Shown: positions 6,050 to 7,452 of the stretch, piece by piece | Layout of the letters: the number at the start of each line of letters is the position of its first letter | Numbering within the stretch: the first letter of the stretch is position 1 | Source of the DNA: Spirochaetaceae bacterium | Lineage (GTDB): Bacteria; Spirochaetota; Spirochaetia; Treponematales; Breznakiellaceae | Direction: 5' to 3' | Assembly: GCA_031273985.1 (NCBI GenBank) | Contig: JAISQV010000191.1 | Coordinates: 1 to 7,452, forward strand | Length of the DNA stretch: 7,452 nt | Notes under the pieces: generated by a model | What the model was told of the DNA's origin: nothing | Databases searched by the model: none | Seen by the model: only the letters and a program-made list of their open reading frames with translations | Translations under genes and position numbers: made by a program

Positions 6050-7295
6050 GGGCCCCCTCCTTGACGGCGTAGACCTCGAAGGTGTCCCCCAGCCTGAAAA
6101 GGCGGCTCAGGGCCAGGGCCGCGGGGCTCCCGGAAAGAGCCTTCCCCATCACGGGGAAGCGCTCCGGGTGGTGGCCCGTGATCCGCAGCAGGGCTACCCT
6201 GAAGCCGAAGGCCCGGAGTATCTTTCCGGTACGCCGGGAATCCCAGATGGTGTAGTGATCGCCGGGGCTCTTTTCCAGGAATTTTTTCAGGGAAAAGCGC
6301 CCGGAGATTCCCGCCAGGGCGGGGGTGGAGAAGGCAAGGATCCCTCCGGGTTTCAGTATGCGCCGCAGCTCCGGGAGGGCAGCGCCGGGGTCCCGGAAGT
6401 GTTCGATGACGTACCAGAGGCTTACCACGTCGAAGCTCTCCGGGGGCAGAGCGGCGGAGGAGCCGGGGAAGAGCCCCTGGGTTACGGGGATACCCAGCTC
6501 CCGGCGCACCCAGGCGGCGGCTTCGGCGGAGGCTTCCAGCCCCTCCGGCTCAAAGCCCGCCTCCCCCGCCGCGGCAAGGAAGGGGCCGTAGGCGCAGCCT
6601 ATGTCGAGGAGCCTCCCCCCGGTTTTTCCCCGGAGCGCGGCGATGCGGCTTATGCGCTCAAGGCGGAGGCGCGCCGTTTCCTTGAGCCCCGGAAAGTCTT
6701 CGAGGTAGGTCTTTCCGTACTGGGCCTTGTAGGATCCGAAGAAGTAATCCTCCCCGTAGTCTATGGGAGGCGGGTTCCGGCGGTTTTGGTAGACGGTTCC
6801 GCAGCGGCGGCAGCGCCGGTAGGTTCTGTCGGGGAAGCGGGCCAGCACGGGATCGGCGGTGCGGCTCCCGCCGCCGCAAACGGGGCAGCGCATGAAGACC
6901 AGGGGCTCCCACCGGGCAAAATCCCCCAGGGAGCTCTGGGGAGAGCCTTGGGCGCTGAGGCCGTAGCGCGCCGCAAGATCGCGGCAGCGGGCGTTGAGCT
7001 CTTCCAGGCCCCGCTCCGTGCAGAGAATTTTCCGCAGGCGGGGGAGGGCCCTTTTCCCCAGGCCGGCGGAGAGGAATCCCGCCGAGCGGGCAAGGCGCTC
7101 GTGGTAGCGTCCCGGCGAAACGAGGATCACCGGGACGCCGGCTGAGAGGGCTTCAAAGGCGGTGAGGCCGAAGTGGGTAATCACGAGGCCGTAGTCCGCA
7201 AGGGAATCCCGCAGGTCCGGGCGCATCTTGAGGGTCCGCACGCCCGTCCCGGCAAGGGCCTCCCCGCCGGAATCCAGGAGGGCGGTGATTTCCAC
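6042..7295 (-). CDS. Glycosyltransferase-like C-terminal domain fused to zinc-ribbon SAM methyltransferase; 5' end uncertain
   Basis: A 417-aa reading frame with two parts. Residues about 1-115 resemble the C-terminal nucleotide-binding half of MurG/PseG/SpsG-type GT-B proteins: LKMRPDLRDSLADYGLVIT, then HFGLTAFEALSAGVPVILVS (41-60) and YHERLARSAGF. The matching N-terminal half is missing. Residues 135-417 form a complete class I methyltransferase of the type that opens with a zinc ribbon: CPVC (137-140) and CRRC (162-165), SAM motif LLDIGCAYGPFL (229-240), the acidic E254 at LEAS, FDVVSLWYVIEHF (288-300) and LKPGGIL (314-320). The start shown is a GTG at 7295 with no Shine-Dalgarno. The frame is open upstream to a stop at 7443-7445 but contains no ATG/GTG/TTG there, only the GC-rich repeat. 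So the gene may be a truncated or repeat-interrupted fusion. Alternatively the functional product may start at ATG 6893 (283 aa, a normal size for this methyltransferase type). It overlaps the ATP-grasp gene by 8 bases. Confidence 0.75.
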   Translation of the reverse strand: MEITALLDSGGEALAGTGVRTLKMRPDLRDSLADYGLVITHFGLTAFEALSAGVPVILVSPGRYHERLARSAGFLSAGLGKRALPRLRKILCTERGLEELNARCRDLAARYGLSAQGSPQSSLGDFARWEPLVFMRCPVCGGGSRTADPVLARFPDRTYRRCRRCGTVYQNRRNPPPIDYGEDYFFGSYKAQYGKTYLEDFPGLKETARLRLERISRIAALRGKTGGRLLDIGCAYGPFLAAAGEAGFEPEGLEASAEAAAWVRRELGIPVTQGLFPGSSAALPPESFDVVSLWYVIEHFRDPGAALPELRRILKPGGILAFSTPALAGISGRFSLKKFLEKSPGDHYTIWDSRRTGKILRAFGFRVALLRITGHHPERFPVMGKALSGSPAALALSRLFRLGDTFEVYAVKEGAHV

Positions 7296-7297
7296 GC

Positions 7298-7433
7298 GGG
7301 GTAGCGGGGGGGGCGGGGGGGCTTGCCCCCCCGCCGGGGGCGTTGCGGGGGCGGATCCCCCGCATTGGGGGTAGCCCGAGACCCCGGAGGGCCGCAGGCC
7401 CGAGGAGGCTCCCGCGCAGGGGGCTCGGCCCCC
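7298..7433. repeat. GC-rich cluster of perfect hairpins, probable repeat element
   Basis: Four perfect inverted repeats lie within about 120 bases: GGCGGGGGGGC/GCCCCCCCGCC (7312-7335, TT between arms), TGCGGGGG/CCCCCGCA (7344-7364), GGGCC/GGCCC (7389-7401, loop GCA) and GGGGGC/GCCCCC (7419-7433, loop TCG). GGGGTAGC is repeated directly at 7298-7305 and 7368-7375, a 70-base spacing. All frames through it give low-complexity Pro/Gly/Ala/Arg peptides, so I treat it as non-coding. It resembles REP- or MITE-like intergenic repeats. Element boundaries and family cannot be set from one copy; the last 19 bases of the window (7434-7452) show nothing else I can identify. Confidence 0.6.
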
Positions 7434-7452
7434 ACCAGATCTTTATTCGTCC

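Noticed and set aside
5751..7145. Plus-strand open frame of 464 codons across the ATP-grasp and methyltransferase genes
   Set aside because: The protein is low-complexity Gly/Ala/Pro/Arg and crosses two well-supported minus-strand genes; GC-rich sequence lacks stop codons in several frames.
7181..7435. Small minus-strand open frames (7181-7435 and 7153-7365) through the GC-rich patch
   Set aside because: The predicted peptides are Pro/Arg/Gly-rich with no domain, and their 3' parts are out-of-frame readings of the GT-like gene; best explained as translated repeat DNA.
7296..7440. CRISPR array in the repeated GC-rich patch
   Set aside because: The hairpins differ in sequence and spacing; there is only one short direct repeat pair and no regular repeat-spacer pattern or cas gene.

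Overview
The window looks like chromosome of a spirochaete, most likely a GC-rich Treponema. The strongest evidence is a full-length FlaA, the periplasmic-flagellum sheath protein found only in spirochaetes. Directly upstream of it are a cell-wall amidase and a small GerMN-domain membrane protein. I recall the same amidase / small hypothetical protein / flaA order from Treponema pallidum, but did not check it. Every gene I can support lies on the minus strand, so the window reads from right to left.

Layout in transcription order. (1) 7440-7296 is an extremely GC-rich patch of short perfect hairpins, probably a repeat element, with no credible gene. (2) 7295-6042 holds the C-terminal half of a nucleotide-sugar glycosyltransferase/hydrolase-like domain, joined in frame to a zinc-ribbon SAM methyltransferase. 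Its 5' side runs into the repeat patch and it has no ribosome binding site. (3) 6049-4412 is an ATP-grasp ligase with an unusual Ala/Pro-rich C-terminal extension. (4) 4454-3315 is a secreted N-acetylmuramoyl-L-alanine amidase. (5) 3318-2782 is a membrane-anchored GerMN protein. Genes 2 to 5 overlap one another by 8, 43 and 4 bases and look like one operon whose promoter is outside the window. (6) A short AT-rich intergenic region carries a near-consensus sigma-70 promoter for flaA (2642-1605), followed by a stem-loop. (7) 1437-193 is a RelA/SpoT-type alarmone synthetase domain fused to TPR repeats, with a terminator. (8) A promoter and a perfect leader hairpin precede tRNA-Glu(UUC) at 72-1.

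Biologically the window joins envelope functions (peptidoglycan hydrolysis, periplasmic flagellum sheath, probable surface or flagellar sugar modification) to a stress-signalling synthetase and a tRNA gene. Genes on the right (3.3-7.4 kb) are visibly richer in GC than those on the left. The features most worth a second look are the hairpin patch abutting a glycosyltransferase fragment, the TPR-fused alarmone synthetase, the ATP-grasp C-terminal extension, and the overlapping terminator/promoter/hairpin arrangement before tRNA-Glu.
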